Source of the DNA: Prevotella sp. | Lineage (GTDB): Bacteria; Bacteroidota; Bacteroidia; Bacteroidales; Bacteroidaceae | NCBI GenBank assembly: GCA_022775985.1 | Contig: JALFIM010000039.1 | Coordinates: 43,407-107,406 of the forward strand | DNA: 64,000 bases | Direction: 5' to 3' | The notes under the pieces: generated by a model | What the model saw: only the letters and a program-made list of their open reading frames with translations | What the model was told of the DNA's origin: nothing | Database searches by the model: none | In this document: piece by piece, positions 1 through 11,240 of the stretch | Numbering within the stretch: the stretch's first letter is position 1 | Layout: every line of letters begins with the position of its first letter | Made by a program: the position numbers and the translations under genes

Positions 1-930
1 CTCACGGAAGTACAGGGCCTTGCCATCGTAGTTGTTCTCCACGCTGTAATTCAGCTCTATGGGCCGTGCCGACAGCGAGTCGTAGGCAGCACGGCTCAAG
101 TCCCCGAGCCGCAACATATTGCTCAGCACCACGTTGCGGCGCTTCAGGCTGTTGTTGGGATTGGTCTTGGGATTGTAATACGTCGTGGCCTTGAGCATGC
201 CCACGAGCACCGCCATCTGCTCCACGGTGAGCTTGGAAGGCGTGGTGTTGAAGTAGGTCTTGCTTGCCGTCTTTATGCCGAAGGCATTGGAGCCGAAGTC
301 TACGGTGTTGGCATACATGGTGAGGATGTCCTTCTTGTCGTAGACTATCTCGAGCTTCGTAGCGATAATCCACTCCTTGCTCTTCATGATGAGCATGCGC
401 ACTCCAGGTATGTAGCCGAGAAGTCCTGTGGAGTACTGCGTACGCACACGAAACATGTTCTTGGCCAACTGCTGGGTGATGGTGGATGCTCCTCGCGCGT
501 CGTTGTGTACTATCATGTCCTTAGCCGCAGCCAGCATGCCGGGTAAATCTATGCCGTGGTGGCTGTAGAAACGCTCGTCCTCTGTGTCGATAAGCGTTTT
601 CCAGAACATCGGGTTCACGTCCTCGTACTTCACGGGAGTCCTGTTCTCGTTGAAGAACTTGCCTATGAGCTGACCGTCGGCGCTGTATATCTCAGAAGCC
701 TGATGGGTGTCTGGGTGGGAGATACGGCTGAAACCGGGGCTCTTGCCGAACAGCCACAGGAAGTTGATGTCCACCATCCCGAGATAGAGGAAGAACAACA
801 CGATACACGAGGCGATGCCTACCGCACCCTTCGTGTACCACGCACGCCCTTTGTACAGGTTCTTGTACCAAGGCCAGAACGCCTTGATTTTCTGCCAAGA
901 GCTGATGAGTAATTGTTTGATTTTGTTCAT
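1..930 (-). CDS. Class A penicillin-binding protein (PBP1A-like transglycosylase), C-terminus beyond window edge
   Basis: Reverse-strand reading from ATG at 930: MNKIKQLLISSWQKIKAFWPWYKNLYKGRAWYTKG...; GT51 motifs EDERFYSHHGID and GASTITQQLAKN. Missing from the ORF track because it runs off the window. Confidence 0.93.
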   Translation of the reverse strand, partial: MNKIKQLLISSWQKIKAFWPWYKNLYKGRAWYTKGAVGIASCIVLFFLYLGMVDINFLWLFGKSPGFSRISHPDTHQASEIYSADGQLIGKFFNENRTPVKYEDVNPMFWKTLIDTEDERFYSHHGIDLPGMLAAAKDMIVHNDARGASTITQQLAKNMFRVRTQYSTGLLGYIPGVRMLIMKSKEWIIATKLEIVYDKKDILTMYANTVDFGSNAFGIKTASKTYFNTTPSKLTVEQMAVLVGMLKATTYYNPKTNPNNSLKRRNVVLSNMLRLGDLSRAAYDSLSARPIELNYSVENNYDGKALYFRE

Positions 931-1095
931 TTCTGCATGCTTATATGTCTGGCTGACACAGCCGACGTGTATAAATGATATTGGCACGCACAGCGTATTC
1001 GCTGCCAACCGCAGCCATTACGGCCACACACTGGCATCAAGAATTGCAGTAAAATGCCGTGCTTATGGTTGCAAATTTACAAAAATAGCGGCAAC

Positions 1096-1992
1096 CTACC
1101 TATTGTTTTCTATATAATTTATAATTTCTTTAATATTCTGAGGAGCAAACCACGCTATGCTGTCGTCTTTCTTAAACCACGTCTGTTGCTTACGGCAATA
1201 CCGCCTGCTGTTGCTCTGTATCTTGTACACAGCCTCGTCAAGCGTCGTAAGTCCGTCGAAATGCTCAAACAGCTCCTTGTAGCCTACGGTGTTGAGGGCG
1301 TTGAGCTCTCTCAGATGATACACCCGCCTGGCCTCATCCACAAGCCCCTCGTCAAGCATCTTGAGTACACGGCGGTTTATCCTGTCGTACAGTATGTCAC
1401 GGGGAGCGGTCAGTCCTATCTTCAATATTCTGAATGGACGCTGCCTCACTTGGTTCGTCCTGAACGAAGAATAGGTCTTACCCGTCATGTGGCATATCTC
1501 AAGAGCATGCACCACACGGCGTGGGTTGTTCTTGTCTACGACCTGCCAATGCTCATAGTCGAGCCGCCTAAGCTCATCCACAAGGGCAGGAAGGCCCTCC
1601 TCCGCAAGGCGGTGCTTCATGAGAGTGCGCGTGGCCTCATCTACGGTAGGGATGTCGTCTATGCCGTTGCACACCGCATCTATATACATCATGCTGCCGC
1701 CACACATCATGGCGATGTCTGACTCGGCAAACAGACTGTCAAGCAAGCCGATAACGTCCTGCTCATAAAGCGATGCACTGTAATAATCCTGTATATGGTG
1801 TGTGCCTACAAAGAAATGCCTCACCCGACGTTGCTGCTCAGCGGTAGGCGCCGCTGTGCCGATGGGTATCTCATAAAATATTTGCCGAGAATCAGCATTC
1901 ACAATCGGAATGCTGAAATGCTCGGCAACATTTATGCTTGTCTCGGTCTTACCGATACCGGTAGGACCCAATATGACTACAAGGGTTTTCAT
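1096..1992 (-). CDS. miaA: tRNA dimethylallyltransferase
   Basis: VVILGPTGIGKTETSINVA P-loop and NADSRQIF motif typical of MiaA. Confidence 0.95.
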   Translation of the reverse strand: MKTLVVILGPTGIGKTETSINVAEHFSIPIVNADSRQIFYEIPIGTAAPTAEQQRRVRHFFVGTHHIQDYYSASLYEQDVIGLLDSLFAESDIAMMCGGSMMYIDAVCNGIDDIPTVDEATRTLMKHRLAEEGLPALVDELRRLDYEHWQVVDKNNPRRVVHALEICHMTGKTYSSFRTNQVRQRPFRILKIGLTAPRDILYDRINRRVLKMLDEGLVDEARRVYHLRELNALNTVGYKELFEHFDGLTTLDEAVYKIQSNSRRYCRKQQTWFKKDDSIAWFAPQNIKEIINYIENNR

Positions 1993-2762
1993 TAACGGAT
2001 GATACCGCGTTTTGAAGATTCCACGAAATCAATGATGTACTGTATCTCCCTCGTAATCTGGAGATTCTTCTTTATCTCTGCTATACCTTCTGCCATAACA
2101 CCCTTGGAGTACAGCAAGCGGTATGCATCATGTATCAGCGTGATGAGCTCATTGGAAAACCCACGGCGACGCAGTCCCACAAGATTGAGGCCGCAATACT
2201 TAGTCGGCTCTTTCCCGGCAATGATAAACGGCGGGATGTCCTGGCTGAAACGGCATCCTCCCTGTATCATGACATAGCCTCCGATGTGGCAGAACTGATG
2301 ACACAGCACGGTGGCACTGATGATGGCATTGTCGTCCACCGTCACCTCACCGGCAAACTTCGTGGAGTTGCCAATGATAAGGCCATTGCCCAAAACACAG
2401 TCATGTGCGACGTGCATATTCTCCATCAGCAGGTTGTTGCTGCCTACAATGGTGGTGCCTTTCGATGCCGTACCGCGCGAGATGGTCACATTCTCACGTA
2501 TGCTGTTATTGTCGCCTATCTGACACGTGGTCTGCTCGCCTCTGTACTTAAGGTCCTGCGGCTTGGTGGAGATGCTCGCACCGGGGAATATCTCGTTGTT
2601 GTTGCCTATACGAGCCCCGCTGTTTATGGTGACACTATTCTGGAAAATGTTGTTATCACCTATCACCGCGTCCTTGTCTATGAAGCAGAACGGGCCTATC
2701 TCATTATTGTCGCCGAGCTTCGCCTCGGGGTGAACGTATGCTAAGGGGCTTATTCTATTCAT
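1992..2762 (-). CDS. lpxA: Acyl-ACP--UDP-N-acetylglucosamine O-acyltransferase
   Basis: Hexapeptide-repeat protein starting ISPLAYVHPEAKLGDNNEIGPFCFID; adjacent to lpxC/fabZ. Confidence 0.95.
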   Translation of the reverse strand: MNRISPLAYVHPEAKLGDNNEIGPFCFIDKDAVIGDNNIFQNSVTINSGARIGNNNEIFPGASISTKPQDLKYRGEQTTCQIGDNNSIRENVTISRGTASKGTTIVGSNNLLMENMHVAHDCVLGNGLIIGNSTKFAGEVTVDDNAIISATVLCHQFCHIGGYVMIQGGCRFSQDIPPFIIAGKEPTKYCGLNLVGLRRRGFSNELITLIHDAYRLLYSKGVMAEGIAEIKKNLQITREIQYIIDFVESSKRGIIR

Positions 2763-2770
2763 TTCGTTGA

Positions 2771-4156
2771 TTATTTGTTTTTTACAATCTGAGCTGTGAA
2801 CGTGGCCTCAGACACCACATGGTCGCCCACGAACACATAACCCTTCATTGAGGATATGCCATGACGCACAGGGGCAAGCAAGTCTACCTTGAACAGGAGT
2901 GTGTCTCCAGGTACTACCTTCTGGCGGAACTTCACGTCGTCAATCTTAAGGAAATACGTAGACCAACGCTCCGGCTCCTCCACAGTATTGAGCACGAGCA
3001 GACCGCCACACTGAGCCATGGCCTCTATCTGAAGCACCCCAGGCATGACAGGTTCCTGCGGGAAATGCCCCTGGAAGAACGGCTCGTTTGCCGTAATGTT
3101 CTTCACTCCAACGATGCTTGTGGCTCCGAGAGCTATCACTTTGTCAACAAGCTGCATAGGATAGCGGTGCGGCAAAAGCTCACGGATGCGTATATTGTCC
3201 ATTATAGGAGCATCATTCGGGTCGTAGATAGGAGCCTGTATCTCGTGCTTACGTATCTCTCGGCGCATCTGACGGGCAAACTTGTTGTTGATGGTGTGGC
3301 CCGGACGCGTGGCAATGATGCGTCCCTTGATGGGCTTTCCGATAAGAGCCATGTCACCGATGATGTCGAGCAGTTTGTGGCGCGTACACTCATTCTCCCA
3401 CACAAGGGGCTTGTGCTGTATGTAGCCGAGCTTGGTGGCATCCATGTGAGGCACCTTCAGGAAGTCTGCAAGCTGGTCAAGACGCTCCTGTGTGGTCTGT
3501 TTCTCGTATATTACTATGGCATTGTCGAGGTCGCCACCCTTTATAAGGTTGGCCTTGAGCAGCGGCTCTATGTCACGCACGAACACGAACGTGCGTGCCG
3601 GCGCTATCTCCTCAGCAAAGTCATCAATCTTGTCGAGTGTGGCAAACTGGCTGTTCACGAACTTGGAGTTGAACGAGCACATGGCAGTAAGGCTGAACTC
3701 CTCATCAGGAAGAATAGTTATGCACGAGCCAGTAGCCTCATCCTTGACCTCTATCTTGTGACGAATGATGTACCAGTCCTTAGGAGCATTGAGCTCCTCT
3801 ACGCCTACTTCCTTGATTTTATTGATATAAAGGGCTGCGCTTCCATCAAGAATCGGGAACTCAGGGCCGTTGACCTGTATCAAGCAGTTGTCTATACCCA
3901 TAGCATAAAGGGCCGCCAAGCCATGCTCAACCGTAGACACGCGCACGTCGCCCTTGCCGAGCACAGTACCACGCTGTGTGTCGATGACATTCTCAGCCAC
4001 AGCCTCTATGACGGGCATACCGTCCAAGTCTATTCGCTGTATTTTATATCCATGATTCTCAGGGGCAGGATTGAACGTCACCGTGAGGCTCAGACCTGTG
4101 TGAAGTCCTTTGCCGCAAAGCGAGAAACTACCCTTTAAAGACATCTGTTTAAGCAT
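2771..4156 (-). CDS. lpxC/fabZ: Bifunctional UDP-3-O-acyl-GlcNAc deacetylase / 3-hydroxyacyl-ACP dehydratase
   Basis: N-terminal LpxC (KGLHTGLSLTVTFNPA, STVEHGLAALYAMGIDNC) and C-terminal FabZ (LLPHRYPMQLVDKV, GHFPQEPVMPGVLQIEAMAQ) in one ORF. Confidence 0.96.
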   Translation of the reverse strand: MLKQMSLKGSFSLCGKGLHTGLSLTVTFNPAPENHGYKIQRIDLDGMPVIEAVAENVIDTQRGTVLGKGDVRVSTVEHGLAALYAMGIDNCLIQVNGPEFPILDGSAALYINKIKEVGVEELNAPKDWYIIRHKIEVKDEATGSCITILPDEEFSLTAMCSFNSKFVNSQFATLDKIDDFAEEIAPARTFVFVRDIEPLLKANLIKGGDLDNAIVIYEKQTTQERLDQLADFLKVPHMDATKLGYIQHKPLVWENECTRHKLLDIIGDMALIGKPIKGRIIATRPGHTINNKFARQMRREIRKHEIQAPIYDPNDAPIMDNIRIRELLPHRYPMQLVDKVIALGATSIVGVKNITANEPFFQGHFPQEPVMPGVLQIEAMAQCGGLLVLNTVEEPERWSTYFLKIDDVKFRQKVVPGDTLLFKVDLLAPVRHGISSMKGYVFVGDHVVSEATFTAQIVKNK

Positions 4157-4194
4157 ATCAGAATATTTTTGACGTATGGTCTTACCCTACGTTG

Positions 4195-4232
4195 TTGTAT
4201 TTATAATAATACCTTATTGTATTTATAATAAT
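4195..4232. repeat. 16-bp direct repeat TTGTATTTATAATAAT, two copies at 22-bp spacing
   Basis: Copies at 4195-4210 and 4217-4232, between lpxD and lpxC/fabZ. Confidence 0.9.
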
Positions 4233-4272
4233 GTGACAACAGCACCGACAGACTATATGCCGGTGCCGTGAA

Positions 4273-5307
4273 TCACTGATTGTTCTTCAATTCGTCAAGT
4301 TGTTTCTGCAGACTTGCCACCTGCTTGTACAGTTCAGGCAACCTACGGAAGATAGCCTGTGACTTAAAGTAAGCCTTCGGCTCCATGGGAGGAGTACCGA
4401 TGAGGGTCTCGTTGCCCTTGATATTGCCTGGTACTCCCGACTGTGCTCCGAGGAAAGTCTTGTCGCCTATGGTGCTGTGCCCGGCTATTCCCACCTGTCC
4501 GCCGAACATACACCACGCGCCAATCTTGGTACTTCCGGCTATGCCCACTTGCGCAGACATCACGGTGTTCTCCCCTATCTCCACATTATGCGCTACCTGC
4601 ACGAGGTTGTCGAGCTTCACACCCTTGCGCACAATGGTGCTTCCCATGGTGGAGCGGTCAACACACGTGTTGGCACCTATCTCCACATTGTCCTCTATGG
4701 TGACAATTCCTATCTGCGGTATCTTGTCGTAGCCGTCGCTGTTGGGAGCGAACCCGAAGCCGTCAGCACCGATTACGGAACCTGCATGAATCGTAACATT
4801 GTCGCCAATCACACATCCGTGATACACAGTGACATTGGGCTTTATCAAGCACTTGGCCCCGACCTTCACATTGTCGCCTATATACGCATGCGGGAACACC
4901 TGCGTACCATTGCCCAGCACGGCATTGTCGCCGATGTAGGCAAACGCCCCTACATAGCAATCCTCGCCCACCTTAGCCGTGGGAGAGACGAAAGCGAGAG
5001 GGTCTATGCCCTTCTTCACAGGCATGCTTGCCTGATAGAGCTGGAGCAACTTGGCTATGCACTCATACGCATTATCCACACGTATGAGGGTAGTATGCAC
5101 AGGCTCCTCCAGTACCACATCATTGTTTACAAGTACGATGGATGACTTCGTACTATATATATAATGTGTATATTTTGGGTTAGAAAGGAAAGACAACGCA
5201 CCTGGGACACCTTCCTCTATCTTGGCGAAAGTATTGACCGCAGCATTCGCGTCACCTTCGACTTTTCCATTTATAAAGTCAGCAATTTGTTTGGCTGTGA
5301 ACTCCAT
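4273..5307 (-). CDS. lpxD: UDP-3-O-(3-hydroxymyristoyl)glucosamine N-acyltransferase
   Basis: Hexapeptide repeats with [21 protein letters not shown] and lipid A operon context. Confidence 0.95.
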   Translation of the reverse strand: MEFTAKQIADFINGKVEGDANAAVNTFAKIEEGVPGALSFLSNPKYTHYIYSTKSSIVLVNNDVVLEEPVHTTLIRVDNAYECIAKLLQLYQASMPVKKGIDPLAFVSPTAKVGEDCYVGAFAYIGDNAVLGNGTQVFPHAYIGDNVKVGAKCLIKPNVTVYHGCVIGDNVTIHAGSVIGADGFGFAPNSDGYDKIPQIGIVTIEDNVEIGANTCVDRSTMGSTIVRKGVKLDNLVQVAHNVEIGENTVMSAQVGIAGSTKIGAWCMFGGQVGIAGHSTIGDKTFLGAQSGVPGNIKGNETLIGTPPMEPKAYFKSQAIFRRLPELYKQVASLQKQLDELKNNQ

Positions 5308-5389
5308 TCCTATATGTTTTATACTATTTAATTTTGCAAAAATAGTGATTTTTATTTATAAGAGCTAACATTATGCCTTATTTTTCTCT

Positions 5390-6217
5390 TCAGGCCCCTA
5401 TTTTGCCGAGTTCTTCAGCCATTTGCTCCTGCAGCTCCTTGGCCTTGAGTGCGGCCACCTCAGCGAAATCGGTGCCATTGCCGGCATATATTATGCCGCG
5501 TGAGCTGTTGACGAGCAGTCCGCAGTCCTTGTTCATGGCATACTTGCACACCTCGCTGAGCGAGCCGCCCTGCGCTCCAACACCAGGCACGAGCAGGAAA
5601 TGGTCTGGAGCGAGCCGCCGCACGTCCTTGAACAGCTCACCCTGTGTGGCACCCACCACATACATCATGTTGCTGGCATCGCCCCACTCCTGCGACTTCG
5701 TGAGCACACGCTCAAAGAGACGCATGCCGCTATCATCCTTCGTCATCTGGAAGTCGTGGCTGCCCTTGTTGCTCGTGAGCGCGAGCAGCACCACCCACTT
5801 GCCGTCATATCCGAGGAACGGGGTCACACTGTCCTCGCCCATGTATGGAGCCACCGTGAGCGCGTCAATGTCATACTCCTCGAAGAAGGTGCGTGCGTAC
5901 ATGGCACTGGTGTTGCCTATGTCACCGCGCTTGGCATCCGCAATGACAAGATGGTCAGGACAATGCTCGCGGAGATACCTCACGGTTTTCTCAAACGCCA
6001 CCATGCCTTTCACCCCGAAAGCCTCATAGAAGGCGAGGTTGGGCTTGTATGCCACGCAGTAAGGTGCCGTAGCATCGATGATGGCCTTGTTGAAAGCGAA
6101 TATAGGATCCTCCTCTGTGAGCAGGTGCTGCGGTATCTTCTTCAAGTCGGTATCGAGTCCCACGCAAAGAAACGACTTCTTTGCGAATATCTGCTTAATG
6201 ATGTCTTGTCTGTTCAT
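5390..6217 (-). CDS. pyrF: Orotidine 5'-phosphate decarboxylase
   Basis: [28 protein letters not shown] motif. Confidence 0.95.
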   Translation of the reverse strand: MNRQDIIKQIFAKKSFLCVGLDTDLKKIPQHLLTEEDPIFAFNKAIIDATAPYCVAYKPNLAFYEAFGVKGMVAFEKTVRYLREHCPDHLVIADAKRGDIGNTSAMYARTFFEEYDIDALTVAPYMGEDSVTPFLGYDGKWVVLLALTSNKGSHDFQMTKDDSGMRLFERVLTKSQEWGDASNMMYVVGATQGELFKDVRRLAPDHFLLVPGVGAQGGSLSEVCKYAMNKDCGLLVNSSRGIIYAGNGTDFAEVAALKAKELQEQMAEELGKIGA

Positions 6218-6241
6218 ATCTGTGATAAATATGGTTCGTTG

Positions 6242-7354
6242 TTAAAGTTCTGACTCTTTCATGCGCTCTGCGTTCTCAGCCACGGTGAGAGCGTCTATCA
6301 TATCCTGTATGTTTCCGCCGAGGAATCCCTGCAAGTCGTGCGTGGTATATCCTATGCGGTGGTCGGTGACACGCCCCTGCGGGAAGTTGTAGGTGCGTAT
6401 CTTGGCACTTCTGTCGCCCGTAGACACAAGGGTCTTGCGCCTGTTGGCTATGTCATCAATATACTTCTGGTGCTCGCGGTCGTATATGAAGGTACGCAAG
6501 CGCGACAGAGCACGCTCCTTGTTCTTGGGCTGGTCACGCGTCTCGGTACACTCGATGAGAATCTCCTCCACCTCTCCCGTGTTGGGATTCTTCCACGGAT
6601 AGCGCAGACGCACACCCGACTCCACCTTATTGACGTTCTGACCGCCAGCGCCACTGCTTCGGAACGTGTCCCACTTGATGTCGCCCTCGTTGATGTTCAC
6701 CTCAAACTTGTCGGCCTCAGGCAGTACGGCCACCGTGGCGGCACTCGTATGCATGCGTCCCTGCGTCTCCGTAGCCGGCACACGCTGCACGCGATGCACG
6801 CCCGACTCGTACTTCAGCGTGCCGTACACATTGTCACCGCTCACGGCGAAGTCTATCTCCTTGAATCCGCCCACGGCACCCTCGCTGGCACTCGTCACGG
6901 ACAGACTCCAACCCTTCTGGTCACAGAACTTCTTGTACATATTGAACAAGTCGCCCGCGAAGAGGGCCGCCTCGTCGCCGCCCGTGCCAGCCCTTATCTC
7001 CATCTGCACGTTCTTGCCGTCCTCAGGATCCTTGGGTATGAGCGCGATTTTTATCTCCTCCTCTATCTTAGGCTGCAGGGCTTCGTTCTCGGCCAGCTCC
7101 TCACGCGCCATCTCCCGCATGTCGGCATCGCTCTCGTTGGCCATGATGTCCTTGGCCTCCTTTATGGAGTTGAGGCAACTGATGTAGCGTTTGCGTGCGT
7201 CCATGATGTCGCTGAGGTCCTTGTACTCCTTGGTGAGCTTCACGAACCTCTGCTGGTCGGCTATCACCTCAGGGTCGGTGATGAGCGTAGACACTTCCTC
7301 GAACCTGCTCTCAAGCCCCTCGAGTTTCTCCAGAATATTGTTGTTCTCAGGCAT
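6242..7354 (-). CDS. prfA: Peptide chain release factor 1
   Basis: RSSGAGGQNVNKVESGVRLRY (GGQ motif) and PrfA-type N-terminus. Confidence 0.96.
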   Translation of the reverse strand: MPENNNILEKLEGLESRFEEVSTLITDPEVIADQQRFVKLTKEYKDLSDIMDARKRYISCLNSIKEAKDIMANESDADMREMAREELAENEALQPKIEEEIKIALIPKDPEDGKNVQMEIRAGTGGDEAALFAGDLFNMYKKFCDQKGWSLSVTSASEGAVGGFKEIDFAVSGDNVYGTLKYESGVHRVQRVPATETQGRMHTSAATVAVLPEADKFEVNINEGDIKWDTFRSSGAGGQNVNKVESGVRLRYPWKNPNTGEVEEILIECTETRDQPKNKERALSRLRTFIYDREHQKYIDDIANRRKTLVSTGDRSAKIRTYNFPQGRVTDHRIGYTTHDLQGFLGGNIQDMIDALTVAENAERMKESEL

Positions 7355-7385
7355 AATTGCTGATAGTATGTGGATGATGTTGCTG

Positions 7386-8555
7386 TTAATAATCGAATGT
7401 TCCGAACTCCGACTTTATGGTGAGGCTCCTCGGGCCCTCCTCTATGTGTCCCACCACCTGCGCGTCGATATTGAAACTCTTGCTGATGGCTATGATATCG
7501 TCGGCCAGGGCGGGGTCTACATATATCTCCATGCGGTGCCCCATGTTGAACACCTTGTACATCTCCTTCCAGTCGGTCTTGCTCTCCTGCTGTATAGTCT
7601 TGAACAATGGCGGCACGCTGAACATGTTGTCCTTCACCACACGGCAGTTGTCGCCCACGAAGTGCAGCACCTTGGTCTGCGCTCCGCCCGTGCAATGCAC
7701 CATGCCATGGATGTCGGCGTGGTGGGCATCGAGTATCTTCTTGATGACGGGAGCATACGTGCGTGTGGGCGAGAGCACCAGTTGCCCGGCATTGACACTC
7801 ACTCCCTCTATGCTGTCGTCGAGCCTGTGCGAGCCGCTGTACACTAGTTCGTTGGGCACTGCGTGGTCGTAGCTCTCGGGATACTTCTCAGCGAGGTACT
7901 TGGCAAAGACATCATGGCGTGCGCTTGTCAGTCCGTTGCTGCCCATACCGCCGTTGTAGCGGTCCTCGTAGGTGGCCTGCCCGAACGAAGCCAGACCCAC
8001 TATCACGTCACCGGGCCGTATGTTGGCGTTGTCTATGACATCCGAACGCTTCATGCGGCACGTCACCGTAGAGTCTACGATGATGGTGCGCACGAGGTCG
8101 CCCACGTCTGCCGTCTCGCCGCCAGTGGCATATATGCCGATGCCCATCTCGCGCATCTGCTTGAGCAGCTCGTCAGTACCGTTGATGATGGCCGATATGA
8201 CCTCACCCGGCACGAGCATCTTGTTGCGCCCGATGGTGCTCGACACGAGTATGTTGTCTACGGCACCCACGCACAGCAAGTCGTCGGTGTTCATGATGAG
8301 CGCGTCCTGTGCTATGCCCTTCCACACGCTGAGGTCGCCCGTCTCCTTCCAATACATGTATGCGAGCGACGACTTAGTGCCGGCTCCGTCGGCATGCATG
8401 ATGTTGCAGTATTCGGGGTCGCCGCCGAGGATGTCGGGGATAATCTTGCAGAAGGCCTGCGGGAATATGCCCTTGTCGATGTTCTTGATGGCGTTGTGAA
8501 CGTCCTCTTTGGCTGCGCTTACGCCGCGCATCATATATCTGTTAGAATTGTCCAT
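7386..8555 (-). CDS. purM: AIR synthase (PurM-like) phosphoribosylformylglycinamidine cyclo-ligase
   Basis: DGAGTKSSLAYMYWKETGD, TGGETADVGDLVRTI; Bacteroidales PurM-type protein. Confidence 0.85.
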   Translation of the reverse strand: MDNSNRYMMRGVSAAKEDVHNAIKNIDKGIFPQAFCKIIPDILGGDPEYCNIMHADGAGTKSSLAYMYWKETGDLSVWKGIAQDALIMNTDDLLCVGAVDNILVSSTIGRNKMLVPGEVISAIINGTDELLKQMREMGIGIYATGGETADVGDLVRTIIVDSTVTCRMKRSDVIDNANIRPGDVIVGLASFGQATYEDRYNGGMGSNGLTSARHDVFAKYLAEKYPESYDHAVPNELVYSGSHRLDDSIEGVSVNAGQLVLSPTRTYAPVIKKILDAHHADIHGMVHCTGGAQTKVLHFVGDNCRVVKDNMFSVPPLFKTIQQESKTDWKEMYKVFNMGHRMEIYVDPALADDIIAISKSFNIDAQVVGHIEEGPRSLTIKSEFGTFDY

Positions 8556-8630
8556 GATGTATTATGTCACTTGTATGTATTACTTGTTTACTTTCTTATA
8601 GTCTGTACCATGCGGCCATGCACCGCACCG

Positions 8631-9386
8631 TCAGAGCGTCTCCTTGCCATGCCAGAACTCCCAGCTGGCGAACGCCTGCAGCAGGAGCATCTCGAGTCCG
8701 TTCTTGGTGTTGGCTCCGTACTGTGCACCGCGCTTCATGAAGAGAGTCTGGTCGGGGTTGTATATGAGGTCGTAGAGTATGTTGCGCGAGTCCATGGCCT
8801 CGTAGGGCAGCTTAGGGCAGCAGTCCACCTTGGGGTACATGCCGCACGGAGTGCAGTTGACGATGACGTTGTACTCCCTCACCATGTCGGCCGTCACATC
8901 ATCGTAGGTGAGCATGCCGGGGTGCTCGGTGCGGCTCACGAACATCGTCTCCAGACCGAGCGACCTCAGTCCGTAGTCCACGGCCTTGGACGCGCCGCCC
9001 GTGCCGAGAATCAGTGCCTTGCGGTGCGTGCTGGCCTCTATCATGGGCTCTATGCTCCGCGTGAATCCTATGACATCGCTGTTGAAGCCCTTGAGCACGG
9101 TGCTCTTGCCCTTGTGCGTGACACGGATGACGTTCACCGCCCCTATCTCCCGCGCCTCAGGGCTGAGGTAGTCGAGATAGCTTATGACCTTCTGCTTGTA
9201 TGGTATTGTCACGTTGAGCCCAAGCAGCTCAGGGTTGGAGGCGAGTATCTCAGGGAGGCTCTCGATGCTCGGTATCTCGAAGTTGATGTACTGTGCGTCG
9301 ATGCCCTCGTTGTGGAATTTCTCATTGAAATACCCTATTGAGAAGGAATGTCCGAGCGGATATCCTATCAAGCCGTATTTATCCAT
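8631..9386 (-). CDS. aroE: Shikimate dehydrogenase
   Basis: YGLIGYPLGHSFS, LNVTIPYKQKV, LILGTGGASKAV. Confidence 0.93.
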   Translation of the reverse strand: MDKYGLIGYPLGHSFSIGYFNEKFHNEGIDAQYINFEIPSIESLPEILASNPELLGLNVTIPYKQKVISYLDYLSPEAREIGAVNVIRVTHKGKSTVLKGFNSDVIGFTRSIEPMIEASTHRKALILGTGGASKAVDYGLRSLGLETMFVSRTEHPGMLTYDDVTADMVREYNVIVNCTPCGMYPKVDCCPKLPYEAMDSRNILYDLIYNPDQTLFMKRGAQYGANTKNGLEMLLLQAFASWEFWHGKETL

Positions 9387-9433
9387 GTCGTATAAGTTTT
9401 TATTCGTGTCTCATTGGTGCGGCGGCCATGGCA

Positions 9434-10213
9434 TCACTTCGTGGCCACATACATGGTGCATATACCGAACGTGAGCCGCCTGAACGAAGCCTCGGCGAAG
9501 CCCGCCTTCCTCAGTATGCCCACCATCTGCTCGCCTTGCGGAAACGCCTCTATCGTGGCGGTGAGGTAAGAGTATGCGGTGCTGTCCTTGGATATCATGC
9601 GGCCATAGGCCGGCAGCACCGTGTGTGAATATATCCTGAAGAGCTGGCGCATGGGAAACGCCACAGGCGTGGTCAGCTCCAGGATGACCAGCATGCCACC
9701 CTTGCGCAGCACACGGCACATCTCGCGGAGTCCTCCGTCGAGGTCGGCGAAATTGCGTATTCCGAACGCCGATATCACGGCATCAAACGACCCGTCGGCG
9801 AAAGACATGCCGAGGCAGTCCTCCTTTCTGAACGTGATGACGTGCTGCAGCCCTGCGGCCTCCACCTTGCGGCGGCCTATCTCCATCATCTTCTCGCTGA
9901 TATCCACGCCCACTATGCTGTCGGCATGGAGCTTCTGCGCGGCCTTTATGGCGAAGTCGCCCGTGCCGGTAGCCACATCAAGCACGGTGTGCGGACACGC
10001 CTTGGCTATCTGCCTTATGGCGCAGCGGCGCCATATCTTATCGATATTCCACGACAGGCGGTGGTTAAGTGAGTCGTACGTACTGGCTATATGGTCGAAC
10101 ATGTGCTCCACCTGCTCGCCCTTGTCGGCATCCTGCCTGTATGGCTTTATCTCTTCTTGTCCGTAACCCATGGGTGTGGTCTCCGTAGTTTTATGTACTG
10201 TGGTGTATGTCAA
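9434..10213 (-). CDS. menG/ubiE: Demethylmenaquinone methyltransferase
   Basis: [42 protein letters not shown]. Confidence 0.93.
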   Translation of the reverse strand: MTYTTVHKTTETTPMGYGQEEIKPYRQDADKGEQVEHMFDHIASTYDSLNHRLSWNIDKIWRRCAIRQIAKACPHTVLDVATGTGDFAIKAAQKLHADSIVGVDISEKMMEIGRRKVEAAGLQHVITFRKEDCLGMSFADGSFDAVISAFGIRNFADLDGGLREMCRVLRKGGMLVILELTTPVAFPMRQLFRIYSHTVLPAYGRMISKDSTAYSYLTATIEAFPQGEQMVGILRKAGFAEASFRRLTFGICTMYVATK

Positions 10214-10284
10214 GGCCGTGGCTCTCCGGCTGCAAGTGCCGTCGGAGAGCGGCGTGCCTTATGGTCATTGGCCGCGGCCGTGCG

Positions 10285-11232
10285 TCAGCGTGTGGCGAGG
10301 TAAGCCTTCACGTTACGCTCTATGCGTGCGGCTATGTCGCCGTCCTCGGCGGTCTTGTCAAACTTCTCGCCCGTGATGTGCTCGTAGAGCTCTATATACC
10401 TGCTGCTCACGCTCTCGCAGTACTCGTCGGTCATCTCTGGAACGGTCTGCCCCGGCTCGTTCATGAAGTCGTGCTCTATGAGCCACTGGCGCACGAACTC
10501 TTTGGAGAGCTGCTTCTGGGGCTCTCCCTTGGCGAGTTTCTCCTCATAGCCGTCGGCATAGAAATAGCGGCTGCTGTCGGGCGTGTGTATCTCGTCGATG
10601 AGGTACACCTTGCCATCGCGCTTGCCGAACTCATACTTCGTGTCCACGAGTATCAGTCCGTGGCGGGCGGCTATCTCCTGTCCGCGCTGGAACAGCTTGC
10701 GCGTGTAGTCCTCCACTACGGCGTAGTCCTCAGCACTGACTATGCCCTGACTGATTATCTCTTCCTTAGATATGTTCATGTCATGTCCCTCGTCTGCCTT
10801 TGTGGTAGGCGTGATGATGGGCTCGGGGAAACGCTCGTTCTCCCTCATGCCGTCGGGCAGACGCACTCCGCACAACTCGCGGCATCCGTCCTTGTATGCC
10901 CTCCATGCCGAGCCTGTGAGTATGGAGCGGATAATCATCTCAACCCTGAATCCCTCGCAGCTCAGGCCCACCGTCACCATGGGGTCGGGCGTGGCGAGCT
11001 TCCAGTTGGGACAGATGTCCTTGGTGTCGTCGAGAAACTTGGCTGCTATCTGGTTGAGGACCTGCCCCTTGAAGGGTATGCCCTTTGGCAGGATGACGTC
11101 GAAAGCCGAGATTCTGTCGGTGGCCACCATGACGATCACATCGTCGTTGATGTTGTACACATCACGCACTTTGCCGTGATATACGCTTTTCTGTCCATCA
11201 AAATGGAAATCAGTGTTTGTCAGTGCTTTCAT
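10285..11232 (-). CDS. purC: Phosphoribosylaminoimidazole-succinocarboxamide synthase
   Basis: [45 protein letters not shown]. Confidence 0.95.
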   Translation of the reverse strand: MKALTNTDFHFDGQKSVYHGKVRDVYNINDDVIVMVATDRISAFDVILPKGIPFKGQVLNQIAAKFLDDTKDICPNWKLATPDPMVTVGLSCEGFRVEMIIRSILTGSAWRAYKDGCRELCGVRLPDGMRENERFPEPIITPTTKADEGHDMNISKEEIISQGIVSAEDYAVVEDYTRKLFQRGQEIAARHGLILVDTKYEFGKRDGKVYLIDEIHTPDSSRYFYADGYEEKLAKGEPQKQLSKEFVRQWLIEHDFMNEPGQTVPEMTDEYCESVSSRYIELYEHITGEKFDKTAEDGDIAARIERNVKAYLATR

Positions 11233-11240
11233 AATGTTTG

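Noticed and set aside
2861-4138. 425-aa + strand ORF antisense to lpxC/fabZ
   Set aside because: Shadow ORF; opposite strand has unmistakable LpxC and FabZ motifs.
2771-4156. LpxC-FabZ fusion as novelty
   Set aside because: This fusion is well established in Bacteroidetes; reported only as a feature.
7863-9341. 492-aa + strand ORF spanning purM-like and aroE
   Set aside because: Antisense to two well-supported genes; no family motifs.
10214-10284. GCTCTCCG/CGGAGAGC hairpin between purC and ubiE as a terminator
   Set aside because: Short stem with no U-tract and very GC-rich context; insufficient support.
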